A stretch of 64,000 nt of DNA, from the NCBI GenBank assembly GCA_021234155.1, contig JAJEKV010000251.1:62001-126000 (forward strand), in the 5' to 3' direction. How positions within the stretch are numbered: the stretch's first letter is position 1; each line of letters starts with the position of its first letter. Below, piece after piece: positions 39,181 to 51,360 of this stretch. Below the pieces are notes generated by a model, which was not told the DNA's origin, did no database searches, and saw only the letters and a list, made by a program, of their open reading frames with translations. Both the position numbers and the translations under genes were made by a program. The DNA is from Isoetes taiwanensis (lineage: Eukaryota > Streptophyta > Lycopodiopsida > Isoetales > Isoetaceae).

Positions 39181-39669
39181 CACATTGGAAACAACATCTT
39201 TCTTTTTCTATGTGTACTATTAGTGCTTTTTTACATGTCTTTATTTTAGAAAAACAATAGTTAGTAGCATTAAAAACAATAGCTAGATTTAAGTAACAGG
39301 TGGTACTTGGTTAAATAACATGTAATTTTTTTTAAAAAACCATCTTACTTTGACGTTGTAATTTAAGTTTACACATGTAGTAATATCTAAACCAACGCGT
39401 GTTATTTTGATGAACAACAACGTATGGCTCGTGAAAAAAACCACAGTCACGTAAAAACCACACGTTGACAAAATTTTGCAAAAAACAATAGTGAAAAAAG
39501 GACACGTTGACAAAAAAAAAGGGTGCCAAAAAAACCACGATTGGAAATTTTTACGCAAAAAACCCGCATCTCTTTTTGTCTAATCCCGGATAAGCGGACC
39601 CACGTGGACTTTTGGGGCCATTTTGGTGTTGTTTTTGGCATAAAACAACACTTCCGTACAAGTAAAAAA

Positions 39670-39700
39670 CAACTGTGGACCAAAAATTGGGGTCAGTGTG
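39670..39700 (-). repeat. Right terminal inverted repeat of the giant element
   Basis: Reverse complement of the left end, 26/31 identical. It is followed immediately by TAG and by the continuing LTR1 sequence. Confidence 0.8.
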
Positions 39701-41240
39701 TAGTAACTTACCATACTTCTTACATATAATTCTCATCCAATACCATGTCGGAGTAGCTAAACTTACTGACACGGGTGATGATCACAATCTAATCACGTCG
39801 ATGAAGTCGCAAGCATGGCTATCATTGATGTAGCTCCGACGCCTACGTACTTTGCTGAACAAGGAAAGATACTACCAATCCACACAATGCAATACTTGCC
39901 TCATAACCATTCTCCCATGAGGATAATCCATTAGCTATGATGCCTTTGATAAAATACAATGCAACAACTTAGAAACTTACATGTATACACTTAGACTACT
40001 TGATTGCTCCACGCCATAGCCTCATCCGGACACTCCATATACCTCATATTGCTCTCCCGCCCAACTTCTCCGGATCTCCAAAGTTCCAACATCTATTTCT
40101 TTTTGAACCATTGTTAGCTAAGGGTTGTAATATTCTACTTAAAACCCACTTTCCATAGCTTAAGATTTATTAATGCGTCTTAATGTGGAAACTCCAAATC
40201 TTGCACTTACGGCTTAAAATCCCACTGGGTCCTCATGACCGAATCTGGATATAGCCTCTCGCCAACTTACCATAAAACCGGGCCCCATCTCCGGGAACCA
40301 CTCGTTCAATGCCTCATGTTACTTTAGGACCTTATCTTGTTTAATTCAACAAAGCATACTTAAATAACTAATAATCAAATCGGACCTATCTCTCACTTTT
40401 TGTCTTGAACTTACTATTGTGGATAGTCATTGCTAGATCCTGCCCTTGTACTTCCATAGTTTCCCTTATACTCCTTGTATATTTATTTATCCACTTCTTA
40501 TAACTTTATTTAAGGTGTACATGACATTTGTTAACAAGACATCAAGGAAAAGGACGAATAAAACAACAAAACAACCAACAAAGCGGTCGGGTTCTGGTCG
40601 GGTTGCAACTTTTCGGAGCTGCCCACAATGCATCGGGGTTCTAATGCCCAAATCGGCCTGGCCCTGTTCCATGTCATATCGGGATGTTTCCAGATCTTCT
40701 GGCTCCGTCGGCGATGATTCCGTCTGTTGCATGAAAAAAAACCGTTGTTGCAGCCCATAACTTCTCAACTAGATTCCCCCGCATCAATTTCGCCTACTCC
40801 GGGCTCTTTTAGGATAATTACCATGCATCTATATTAGCTTCTATTCCATCTTTTCGTTCCTCACGGATGTTTCTACATGCCATATTTTCTCGAACTTACA
40901 TAGCCAAACCTTCTTATCAATTCATGCATAAATCCAATGATATCAGCCCATGTACCTCAGATTAACTCAACAAAACCCCACCTGTAAGAAGATGTTTGAT
41001 GTCATTCTTGATGTGATCTCCAAGCTCTTGCCTCTTTGGTGTCTCCAAGAATCCTTCTATGCTCACGCAACTGTCTCGGCCTCCTACAAAAGCTTTGCAA
41101 GGCTCCTTCTCAAAAACACAAGAAAACCCTTGCTTTTAAGCTCTCTACACACACATGCATGCACGCATGCATGCATGCCATGCATGTATACATGCATATT
41201 TAAATACGCATTTGCCCCATCAAGTGGCCAGGTCCGTTCT
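39701..41240 (-). repeat. Long-LTR element: LTR1, second fragment
   Basis: Continues LTR1 from 7200 after the 32.5-kb block, starting with the repeated TAG. It matches 42772-44307 and ~45790-47323. It includes a (ATGC)n stretch near 41150-41185 and ends GGCCAGGTCCGTT, corresponding to the CGTTACA terminus of the other copies. Confidence 0.9.
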
Positions 41241-41669
41241 GATCTCCCCTTCTAAAAATTAACCCATGTCCTCATGGGTCAATCATAGATCAAGCACTTC
41301 TCAAATCCCTTATAACTATCATGATCATGTATTCACCAAACTACAAAGGGAAAGCATGCGTCAACATTGTCAAAAGTTACTTCCATCGCTTACATGGAGA
41401 ATTCTCCCTTATCACTTTATTGCTAACCACCAAGCCTCGGATCTTTGCTCCTCCCTCGAGGATACCATCTCCGATGTCTCTAAAAGAAAAACCATTAGCA
41501 TCATAATTCCACAATCTCAACTTACTCTCTGCACTTTCTTTGCTCTCTCTTTGTACTTGGGTCCCATAGGCCAATTGGTCTCCGTGGGACGATAAAATCA
41601 TATTCTATTCTATTCTATTCGATTTGCCATGTCAACTCCCAAAGATCCAACATTGCTCACGATACCAAA
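41241..41669 (-). mobile_element. Internal region 1 of the long-LTR element (~430 bp)
   Basis: Lies between LTR1 and LTR2 and matches 44308-44732. Reading on the minus strand it starts with a primer site (CTTTGGTATCGTGAGC here, damaged) and ends with the purine run AGAAGGGGAGA. No credible coding sequence fits in it, so the element is non-autonomous. Confidence 0.8.
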
Positions 41670-44307
41670 GTAACGCGAGCCTGCAGGAGTTGACCCTCCC
41701 GCAACTTCGGGATCTTGTCAAACTTCTATAATTCTAGGTTGATATCTTGGTGAAGAATTAAAACTTCCTTTCAATTGAACTTACTTACTCCAAATTCAAT
41801 GAACAAATGTTTATAAACTCAATATAATCGAGGTAAGGTCAACATCCAATAAATCAACATTCTCGATAGAGATAACATCCAACTCTAGCAATTCAACCCT
41901 AGAATCTTCTCGGCTCAACCACGAGCCACAAGCGCACTACTACCGTTAGCTTGACCACCGCCTTGCTCATTCTTTGCACATATGCACTCTTTGGGGTTAG
42001 TCCTCGTGACTAAGTGGGGATCCGTCTTTTGCCGCTGCATGCATGGAAATACCCCGCAAATCTTGGGTAAGCACAAACACAGACGGAAAATCCTACAGTG
42101 AGCACAGTGCTAAGACAATGACAACCTAATGCAAAGGAATATAACACATGAGCAACAGAAGCAAAGAACATAGCCAAAATACCAAATCATCATAAACATA
42201 GCTCCGGGACAATGGGAAGCTTTCGGCCGGCCTATATCTGAGGCCCAGTTTAGCGACATCTTGCCCGGCCAGCTTACATTCCAAGCCCTGTAGCGGGTGG
42301 TGGGGTGAACCTCGTATGCGCATACCCTCTCAGCCCACGTCTGGCACTGGAGGACCTCTTACCATGGGAGTTCACAAGAGTTGACTGACGTAGCAATCCC
42401 TGCTAGGAGAACCACGCCGGTGTCCACAGTACAAGAATACAACATAGAACAGGGTGAACATGAGCATGCCGAGACAACCTAGGCCACTTAGAACCTAGAA
42501 GCCCGACCCCGGAGGTTCCAATAGACATGATCAAATAACAAGACAACAGTGGAACATGCAAAGACCAAGACATGTGAAGTTCATTAGAATATTCCCTATA
42601 CATGTGCCTAGATCATACCGTTGTCGAGGTTGCCCATACCTGTTGTAGCTGCTTTCCCAATGAACCCTACAATGACATAGAAGTATATCTCATACTTAGC
42701 ATTTTCATAATACTAATTCCCCCCATTAAGGAATGCAACTCCACATTAGCTTCTGATAAATCCGTTGGTCATAGTAACTTACCATACTTCTTACATATAA
42801 TTCTCATCCAATACCATGTCGGAGTAGCTAAACTTATCGACACGGGTGATGATCACAATCTAATCGCGTCGATGAAAGCGCAAAGCATGGCTATCATTGA
42901 TGTAGCTCCGGCCTTCACGTGCTTTTGCTGAACAAGGAAAGATACTACCAATCCACACAATGCAATACTTGCCTCATAACCATTCTCCCATGATGATAAT
43001 CCATTAGCTATGATGCCTTTGATAAAATACAATGCAACAACTTAGAAACTTACATGTATACACTTAGACTACTTGATTGCTCCACGCCATAGCCTCATCT
43101 GGACACTCCATATACCTCATATTGCTCTCCCGGCTCAACTTCTCCAGATCTCCAAAGTTCCAACATCTATTTCTTTTTGAACCATTGTTAGCTAAGGGTT
43201 GTAATATTCTACTTAAAAACCCACTTTCCATAGCTTAAGATTTATTAATGCGTCTTAATGTGGAAACTCAAATCTTGCACTTACGCTTAAAATCCCAGGT
43301 CCTCATGGCCTTGGCCCGGATATAGCCTCGCCAACTTACCATAAAACCGGGCCCCATCTCCGGGAACCACTTTCGTTCAATGCCTCATGTTACTTTAGGA
43401 CCTTATCTTGTTTAATTCAACAAAGCATACTTAAATAACTAATAATCAAATCAGACCTATCTCCTGCACACATCTTGAACTTACTATTGTGGATAGTCAT
43501 TGCTAGATCCCCGCCCTTGTACTTCCATAGTTTCCCTTATACTCCTTGTATATTTATTTATCCACTTCTTATAACTTTATTTAAGGTGTACATGACATTT
43601 GTTAACAAGACATCAAGGAAAAGGACGAATAAAACAACAAAACAACCAACAAACAGATCGGGTTACAGATCTGATTGCAACTTTTCGGAGCTGCCCACAA
43701 TGCATCGGGGTTCTAATGCCCAAATCGGCCTGTTCCATGTCATATCGGGATGTTTCCAGATCTTCTGGCTCCGTCGGCGATGATTCCGTCTGTTGCATGA
43801 AAAAAAACCGTTGTTGCAGCCCATAACTTCTCAACTAGATTCCTCCTGCATCAATTTCGGCCTACTCCAGGCTCTTTTAGGATAATTACCATGCATCTAG
43901 ATTAGCTTCTATTCCATCTTTCGTTCCCCTGGATGTTTCTGCATGCCATATTTTCTCGAACATACATAGCCAAACCTTCTTATCAATTCATGCATAAATC
44001 CAATGATATCAGCCCATGTACCTCAGATTAACTCAACAAAACCCCACCTGTAAGAAGATGTTTGATGTCGTTCTTGATGTGATCTCCAAGCTCTTGCCTC
44101 TTTGGTGTCTCCAACAGAATCCTTCTATGCTCTGCAATTCGTCTCTGGCCTCCTACAAAAGCTTTGCAAGGCTCCTTCTCAAAAACACAAGAAAACCCTT
44201 GCTTTTAAGCTCTCTACACATGCATGCACGCATGCATGCATGCCATGCATGTATACATGCATATTTAAATACGCATGCTGCCCCATCAAGTGGCCAGGTC
44301 CGTTACA
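41670..44307 (-). repeat. Long-LTR element: LTR2, complete (~2.64 kb)
   Basis: Bounded by GTAACGCGAGCC on the left and GGTCCGTTACA on the right; the third copy shows the clean termini TGTAACG...CGTTACA. Contains no recognisable coding frame. It is uninterrupted at 42061-42062 and at 42774, where LTR1 is broken by the gypsy and giant insertions respectively, and so serves as the reference empty site. Confidence 0.9.
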
Positions 44308-44732
44308 GTCTCCCCTTCTAAAAATTAACCCATGTCCTCATGGGTCAATCATAGATCCAAGCACTTCTCAAATCCCTTATAACTATCATGATCATGTATT
44401 CACCAAACTACAAGGGAAACTGTACGTCAACATTGTCAAAAGTTACTTCCATCGCTTACATGGAGAATTCTCCCTTATCACTTTATTGCTAACCACCAAG
44501 CCTCCAGATACTGCTCCTCCCTCTGAGGATACCATCTCCTGATGTCTCTAAAAGAAAAACCATTAGCATCATAATTCCACAATCTCAACTTACTCTCTGC
44601 CTGCTGCTCTCTCTTTGTACTTGGGTCCCATAGGCCAATTGGTCTCCGTGGACGATAAAATCATATTCTATTCTATTCTATTCTGATTTGCCATGTCAAC
44701 TCCCAAAGATCCAACATTGCTCTGATACCAAC
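44308..44732 (-). mobile_element. Internal region 2 of the long-LTR element (425 bp)
   Basis: On the minus strand, LTR3 ends CGTTACA, then GT, then TGGTATCAGAGC (44730-44719), the canonical primer-binding site complementary to initiator tRNA-Met. Only 425 bp later the purine tract TAGAAGGGGAGAC (44320-44308) precedes TGTAACGG of LTR2. There is no gag or pol. Two such internals between three LTRs form a tandem array. Confidence 0.9.
44719..44730 (-). promoter_or_regulatory. Primer-binding site, initiator tRNA-Met type
   Basis: Minus strand TGGTATCAGAGC, two bases from the LTR end; it fixes the element's orientation as minus. Confidence 0.85.
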
Positions 44733-47323
44733 TGTAACGAGCCTGCCGAGTTGACCCTCATGGCAACTCGGGATCTTGTCAAACTTCTATAATTCTAGGT
44801 TGATAATACTGGTGAAGAATTAAAACTTCCTTTCAATTGAACTTACTTACTCCAAATTCAATGAACAAATGTTTATAAACTCAATATAATCAGGTAAGGT
44901 CAACATCCAATAAATCAACATTCTCGATAGAGATAACATCCAACTCTAGCAATTCAACCCTAGAATCTTCTCGCTCAACCACGAGCCACAACTGCACTAC
45001 TACCGTTAGCTTGACCACCGCCTTGCTCATTCACTGCACATATGCACTCACTGGGGTTAGTCCTCGTGACTAAGTGGGGATCCCTGGGTAAGCACAAACA
45101 TAGACGGAAAATCCTACGTGAGCACAGTGCTAAGACAACGACAACCTAATGCAAAGGAATATAACACATGAGCAACAGAAGCAAAGAACATAGCCAAAAT
45201 ACCAAATCATCATAAACATAGCTCGGGACAATGGGAAGCTCGGCCGGCCCTATATACAGGCCCGTTAGCGACATCTTGCCCGGCCGACTTACATTCCAAG
45301 CCCATGGCGGGTGGTGGGGTGAACCTCAGATATCGATACCCTCTCAGCCCGCGTCGGCCTTTGGAGGACCTCTTACCATGGGAGTTCACAAGAGTTGGCC
45401 CGGCGTAGCAATCCCGCTAGGAGAACTACGCCCGGTGTCACGCAGTACAAGAATACAACATAGAAACGGGTGAACATGAGCATGTCGGAGCAACCCTAGG
45501 CCACCAGAACCTAGAAGCCCCGACCCGGAGGTTCCAATAGACATGATCAAATAACAAGACAACGATTGGAACATGCAAAGACCAAGACATGTGAAGTTCA
45601 TTAGAATATTCCCTATACATGTGCCTAGATCATACCGTTGTCGAGGTTGCCCATACCTGTTGTAGCTGCTTTCCCAATGAACCCTACAATGACATAGAAG
45701 TATATCTCATACTTAGCATTTTCATAATACTAATTCCCCCCATTAAGGAATGCAACTCCACATTAGCTTCTGATAAATCCGTTGGTCATAGTAACTTACC
45801 ATACTTCTTACATATAATTCTCATCCAATACCATGTCGGAGTAGCTAAACTTACTGACACGGGTGATGATCACAATCTAATCACGTCGATGAAGTCGCAA
45901 GCATGGCTATCATTGATGTAGCTCCGACGCCTACGTACTTTGCTGAACAAGGAAAGATACTACCAATCCACACAATGCAATACTTGCCTCATAACCATTC
46001 TCCCATGATGATAATCCATTAGCTATGATGCCTTTGATAAAATACAATGCAACAACTTAGAAACTTACATGTATACACTTAGACTAATAGTGCTCCACGC
46101 CATAGCCTCATCTGGACACTCCATATACCTCATATTGCTCTCCCGGCTCAACTTCTCCAGATCTCCAAAGTTCCAACATCTATTTCTTTTTGAACCATTG
46201 TTAGCTAAGGGTTGTAATATTCTACTTAAAAACCCACTTTCCATAGCTTAAGATTTATTAATGCGTCTTAATGTGGAAACTCCAAATCTTGCACTTCTGG
46301 CTTAAAAATCCACAGGTCCTCATGACCTAGAATTTGGATATAGCCTCTCGCCAACTTACCATAAAACCGGGCCCCATCTCCGGGAACCACTCGTTCAATG
46401 CCTCATGTTACTTTAGGACCTTATCTTGTTTAATTCAACAAAGCATACTTAAATAACTAATAATCAAATCGGACCTATCTCACACTTTTTGTCTTGAACT
46501 TACTATTGTGGATAGTACGTGCTAGATCCCCTGCCCTTGTACTTCCATAGTTTCCCTTATACTCCTTGTATATTTATTTATCCACTTCTTATAACTTTAT
46601 TTAAGGTGTACATGACATTTGTTAACAAGACATCAAGGAAAAGGACAAATAAAACAACAAAACAACCAACAAGCGGTCGGGTTCTGATCGATTGCAACTT
46701 TTCGGAGCTGCCCATAATGCATCGGGGTTCTAATGCCCAAATCGGCCTATTCCATGTCATATCGGGATGTTTCCAGATCTTCTGGCTCCGTCGGCGATGA
46801 TTCCGTCTGTTGCATGAAAAAAAACCGTTGTTGCAGCCCATAACTTCTCAACTAGATTCCTCACGCGCATCAATTTCGGCCTACTCCAGGCTCTTTTAGG
46901 ATAATTACCATGCATCTAGATTAGCTTCTATTCCATCTTTCGTTCCCCTGGATGTTTCTGCATGCCATATTTTCTCGAACATACATAGCCAAATCTTCTT
47001 ATCAATTCATGCATAAATCCAATGATATCAGCCCATGTACCTCAGATTAACTCAACAAAACCCCACCTGTAAGAAGATGTTTGATGTCGTTCTTGATGTG
47101 ATCTCCAAGCTCTTGCCTCTTTGGTGTCTCCAACAGAATCCTTCTATGCTCTGCAATTCGTCTCTGGCCTCCTACAAAAGCTTTGCAAGGCTCCTTCTCA
47201 AAAACACAAGAAAACCCTTGCTTTTAAGCTCTCTACACATGCATGCACGCATGCATGCATGCCATGCATGTATACATGCATATTTAAATACGCATGCCCC
47301 ATCAAGTGGCCAGGTCCGTTACA
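44733..47323 (-). repeat. Long-LTR element: LTR3, complete (~2.59 kb)
   Basis: Starts TGTAACGAGCC and ends GGTCCGTTACA, so the LTR has inverted TGTAACG/CGTTACA ends. It is the 5' LTR of the last unit on the minus strand. The sequence beyond 47323 changes abruptly to a TRIM. Confidence 0.9.
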
Positions 47324-47324
47324 A

Positions 47325-47795
47325 TGCAACGTTCCTAACCGACATGCCCTTAACCAACTGGGCAAAACCGTCTAGACATTTATGAGTAATCGCTTCTATC
47401 CATTTATGCCGGTGTCTCGGGAATGCCCCACAGGCACATTCAAGGTTCGAATACTCGAGAGGTCTACCATGGGCCCGTTATAGTCTCTCCCACTAGAACT
47501 ATGCTCGTCCTCGAGCATCCAAGCCTATACCATGTCTATGTCATATCATGTCACAATGATTACCAAGTCTTTGTAAATTACCCATGCACATAGGCACCCA
47601 TGGAGACTTCGAACTTCGAGACACCGCTCGATACCAAGCTGTGGCGTTCCTAACAGACATGCCCTTAACCAAGCTGGGCAAAACCGTCTAGACATTTATG
47701 AGTAATCGCTTCTACCCATTTATGGGGTGTCTCGGGGCCCCCACATGCACATTCAAGGTTCGAATACTCGAGAGGTCTACCATGGGCCCGTTACA
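47325..47795 (-). mobile_element. TRIM-type miniature LTR element (471 bp)
   Basis: Two ~157-bp direct repeats (47325-47482 and 47640-47795), both containing CTTAACCAA-CTGGGCAAAACC and ending GGGCCCGTTAYA, flank a ~157-bp interior. On the minus strand the right repeat is followed by GC-TTGGTATCGAGC, a tRNA-Met-like primer site (47636-47626). The interior ends with the purine run GTGGGAGAGAC before the left repeat. Size and layout match TRIM elements. It abuts LTR3 directly and interrupts a gag relic on its right; a clean 5-bp target duplication is not obvious. Confidence 0.8.
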
Positions 47796-47796
47796 C

Positions 47797-48500
47797 TACA
47801 GGCGCTTGTGTGATTGGAAAGATCTGACTATGTCTCTCTTGCCTATGTTCGAAGAGCCGATTATCACATCGAACTGCAAATTTGATGGCTTCTTCCAAAG
47901 TCTGAGGATCCTCCATAGACAACAACATATCTTTGACATCCTCACGTAACCCCCTTCGAAAACAATCTCGAAGTGCAACATCATCCCATGCAGTATCTAC
48001 CGCAATTTGACGAAATTCTGATGCATATATTGAAGCTGGAGGAGAGCCTTGCCTTAGATTGCAAAGTTTTTGTGGATCTTTGGCATGCTACCGTCGGTGT
48101 CTCCAAAACATGCCTCGAGTTCTGCAGTGGAAGCAACAAACCTGGGGCTCTTTTCTCCAATAAAGGAGCAAACCAACTTAGAGCTGGCCCTGTGAGAAGA
48201 GAACCAATCAGCCCAACTTGTTCCTGGGCCGTGGGATATCTATGAGGATGGAGTTTGGATCACAGCCCTGATCGATTCAAAAACCCACGAGACTTGGACC
48301 GAGTGCCATCAAACTTCTCTGGCAGGCTGATCTTAGGCTCTGATAGCCTCAATCCTGAGCTAGAAGCAGATTCATGTGAAGCAATACGTTCCTTAAGCTC
48401 TTTATTGTCCAACTGCAACTGCTGGCGTACTTGAACAAGCTGCTGGCTGGACCTGCTGTAATAAAGTCGAAACCTCCTCCATAGATATAAAATCACCAAA
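47797..48500 (-). pseudogene. Ty3/gypsy gag relic
   Basis: Minus strand, several frames. Reading down from about 48460 there is a Gln/Leu/Glu-rich helix (QQLVQVRQQLQLDNKELKER), then LPEKFDGTRSKSRGFLN (about 48325-48270), a signature of gypsy gag proteins. Further on are pieces matching the capsid core: SIYASEFRQIAVDTAWDD, LRDCFRRGL and DVKDMLLSMEDP (about 48040-47920). It is cut at 47796 by the TRIM. Frameshifts make it non-functional; gag would have formed the particle shell. Confidence 0.75.
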
Positions 48501-48559
48501 TATGAGAAAAAAAAATGCTTAGAATCAGAGCAGGCAAGAACCGGTAAGGGATTCCAGTT

Positions 48560-48880
48560 CAAACTGTCATGAACCTACGCGAAAACAAGGAAAATACGTG
48601 GAAAATACGCAAGAAATACAGAAGAAATATGCCAAAATCGGCAAAGAATATGATATATGAACAGGAATCAAGAGTACAATGGCTCGAAGGTAAGCAGGAA
48701 CACGAGACAGATGCCTAGAAGGCTCAAGACTGGCGTTGAACCGGAATGGTTCGACAAGAAGGAGATGCCCCCTTATATATCTAGACCAATGGTCAGGATC
48801 GCGCCACTCCAATAGATGAGATCATACCAAGTGTCGCGCATGCACATAGGTTCTAGAATATTCTAGAACCTCCTGGAAAT
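48560..48880 (-). promoter_or_regulatory. Likely LTR/promoter of the gag relic, with HSE-like palindrome
   Basis: On the minus strand, a perfect palindrome GGTTCTAGAATATTCTAGAA-CC (48870-48849) has heat-shock-element spacing. A CCATTGG box (48792-48786) and TATATAAGGGG (about 48780-48770) follow, then a leader with repeated GTATTT/ATTTTC text before gag. The order fits a U3 promoter. LTR ends were not found. 48880-49400 to its right has no recognisable gene; TTCAATTTAATTCAATT near 49330 is the only short repeat. Confidence 0.5.
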
Positions 48881-49419
48881 CGCCCCATATGAGAAAGACG
48901 TGAGGAAAGTCTTTAGCAAATATTGATAGCACACTTGGCAAAGGTGTGCGACTCGCAATTGGACACACGCTGTCTTGTGCAATTACTCTTTTGCATCCGT
49001 GTGACGGCCATCTTTTGTACCTACGAGTATAATGTTCGTATGATACGAATATCTGTATGGTCGTCCACGACCATTATTGCATGTGATCTTGAGCACAACT
49101 TGGTTGCAATTACTAAAATCATATCTTCAGGAGGTAATGGATATGCACACATCTATGCTCTCTCGACAGTATCTTGGCATGTATCATGGCGTATCCTTGT
49201 ATAGTTTATTAGCATTCTTATTGTCAATGTTTTTTCCTCGAAAACCTGGGGTTTTCTAATCTTGAAAGTAATACATTTGCCATGTTCTTTTGATTGGTAT
49301 TGGTCTGCGTGGATGATAAAAATCAAATTAATTCAATTTAATTCAATTGTATTTGTCCCATAAACCTCTTGGTGTCAATGGATGATAACAATCAAGCTTG
49401 GGATATCCAAGATGGACTC

Positions 49420-49915
49420 TGGTATTATAGGGGACGTATTTATGTTCCTGCGGTGGACACTTTGTGAAAGCAATTGTTGAGCAATTTCATTTGCACCTTA
49501 TGCGGTGCATGGAGGTGAATGGAAAACTTCTGAATCGCTCAAGAGAATGTTTTATTGGTCTGGTTTAAAAGAGGACATGCAGGATTATGTAAAAACTTGT
49601 GAAACATACCCGGCGGGTTAAAAGCGGTCGAGCCAAGACTCGGGACTTACGCAACTTCTACTGGAAGAGAGAATAGGTGGAGTGAAATCTCTAAGGATTT
49701 CATTGTAAAATTGTGCATCATCATACTTAGATACTTGCATCATGAATAGATTAAGAAAGTATGCATGTTTTATAGCTCTGACAAAGAATGCTGATGGCAG
49801 TGGCCAAGGCTTGCATGCCGCATGCATACCCTATCTTTGGGTTACCCAAAGCTATTCTAAGCGATCGTGATGTGAAATTCGTTGGAACTTTTGGCGAAAA
49901 TTGTTCACATTCTAT
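49420..49915 (+). pseudogene. Ty3/gypsy integrase relic (second element)
   Basis: Plus strand, few frame changes. GRIYVPAVDTL, then HGGEWKTSESLKRMFYWSGL and VKTCE correspond to the integrase zinc-binding H-H-C-C domain, with the last Cys region decayed. Next is RWSEISKDFIVKL (first catalytic Asp). After a damaged stretch comes YPIFGLPKAILSDRDVKFVG (second Asp, in SDRD) and TFGENC. The third acidic residue is not seen. Opposite in strand to the gag relic at 47797-48500, so it belongs to another element. Confidence 0.75.
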
Positions 49916-49929
49916 GTGACATGGAATAT

Positions 49930-50700
49930 GAGCAGTTAGGGAGGTAGAGACAAAAGTATGCCTGGACCTGTAAGTAGCAAAAGCCTCAACATTGGGAAAC
50001 ATCTTGGCAAGCTCGGGTCCATTAAGCATACGTAGTTTGTATTTGGAAAAAAGTGGGCCACTTTTGACCACTACTGACTGAGGAATAGAAACACAAGTAG
50101 GAAGAGATACACAAATTCGAGGACCATTAACAATAGAATGGGCAAGATGCATACCCAATCCATTGGCAATAGCAATCTTAAAATCAGACACTTACAACAG
50201 TTCTAGTGGAAAATCCTCTAAGGCAAGCCAACAAGGCATGCACAATGCACCAGACTTACTTGGCAAGAATCCAGGAGAGTAAACCCGATATCGAAGATAA
50301 TATCCCCAAAGAGGATCAACACCATGCTCCACAAGCCTGTCAACTGAAGTGAAGAGTCAAACATGACCAGAAAGAAATTATTATCTTTATCCAAAACTTT
50401 TAGAGACGCATAGTGAGGGAGACCCAGTCTCTGAAGGTGATGTTTTAGCCAAAATCCAACTGAGATCCAAAAACTGTCCAGTGAAATGGCAAACAATGAC
50501 ATGAGACACAAGGTTTTGAACACACTGTAAATGAGCATTATGATCAATTTCGACAACCGGTAGGCCAGCCTGTCTAAAAGCGTTTGAACACTACTGTGCC
50601 TCATAGAATACACCCTCAGGAGGCAACTGAACATCCATACGGTCATTTTGTGCTTGTACTCATTTAGATAGGAGCTCAATTTTTTCTTGTTATTCTATAA
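49930..50700 (-). pseudogene. Unidentified protein-coding relic
   Basis: On the minus strand, pieces in alternating frames join to a plausible protein: VVEIDHNAHLQCVQNLVSH, then VDRLVEHGVDPLWGYYLRY with RVYSPGFLPSKSGALCMPCW, then SDFKIAIANGLGMHLAHSIV and KMFPNVEAFATYR. The CxxCW and IANGLGMH segments faintly recall the region upstream of the Helitron helicase (DUF6570-like proteins), but this is weak. No HC-rich or copia motif was found. 50700-51130 shows nothing recognisable apart from a (AGAAT)n run at 50872-50893. Confidence 0.35.
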
Positions 50701-51129
50701 CATAATATTCAATCTGTGATAAACACTCTGGGATTGCATAATTGGATACGATATGAGAGTGAGTAGTTTGGCCAAGAGAGCCAGATGAAGCTAATGGGGG
50801 CTTTTGAGTGCGGCTGTGGCATGGAGCAGTGTTGCATAATAGAGTATGTTATATTATGGCCTCATGAATAAGAATAGAATAGAATAGAATAGAAAAGTAA
50901 GTATCACGGCAATTGATAAAGGGTATGTGATCTTGTATTCGTCACGGGTAAAATGCTTCTAAGGTAAGTTTTGTAGATTGAAAAATGTTATTATGTTTAT
51001 CAGTTCAGTGTAGTACATAGGCGTTGGATCTACATCAATATGGTGACCGGGTTTGATACATCCTCGACATGTTTAGATTATGGTATCTTCATCGATAAAA
51101 TTAGCTACTTTGGCATGGTTTGGGCAACC

Positions 51130-51360
51130 TTGGCAAGGGTAAAATCCACGTACATAGAATACAACATAGAAACACAACCAAGGGTAAAATCCACGTACAT
51201 AGAATACAACATAGAAACACAGCTGAACATAAACATGCAAGAGCAACCCAGGCCACCAAACCTAGAAGCCCGACCCCGGAGGATCCAATAGACATAAAAT
51301 ACCAAGACACATGTGATGCAGTAGCAGAGACCAAGACATGAGATGTTCATTAGATATCAA
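51130..51360 (-). repeat. Diverged relative of the long LTR with internal duplication
   Basis: ATAGAATACAACATAGAAAC, GAACATAAACATGCAAGAGC, AGAAGCCCGACCCCGGAGG and CAAGACATGAGATGTTCATT parallel LTR2 around 42430-42590, but with many changes and deletions. The segment AGGGTAAAATCCACGTACAT plus AGAATACAACATAGAAACAC is repeated in tandem (about 51137-51180 and 51181-51224). Confidence 0.75.

Noticed and set aside
41150-41185. ATGC repeat as a regulatory RY-element cluster
   Set aside because: It is a simple tetranucleotide repeat inside a non-coding LTR, present in all three copies; no gene nearby to regulate.
47325-47482. tRNA-like arms in the TRIM repeat (GGTTCGAATACTC and CCAGTTGGTTAAGG)
   Set aside because: The two arm-like sequences are on opposite strands and cannot form one tRNA.
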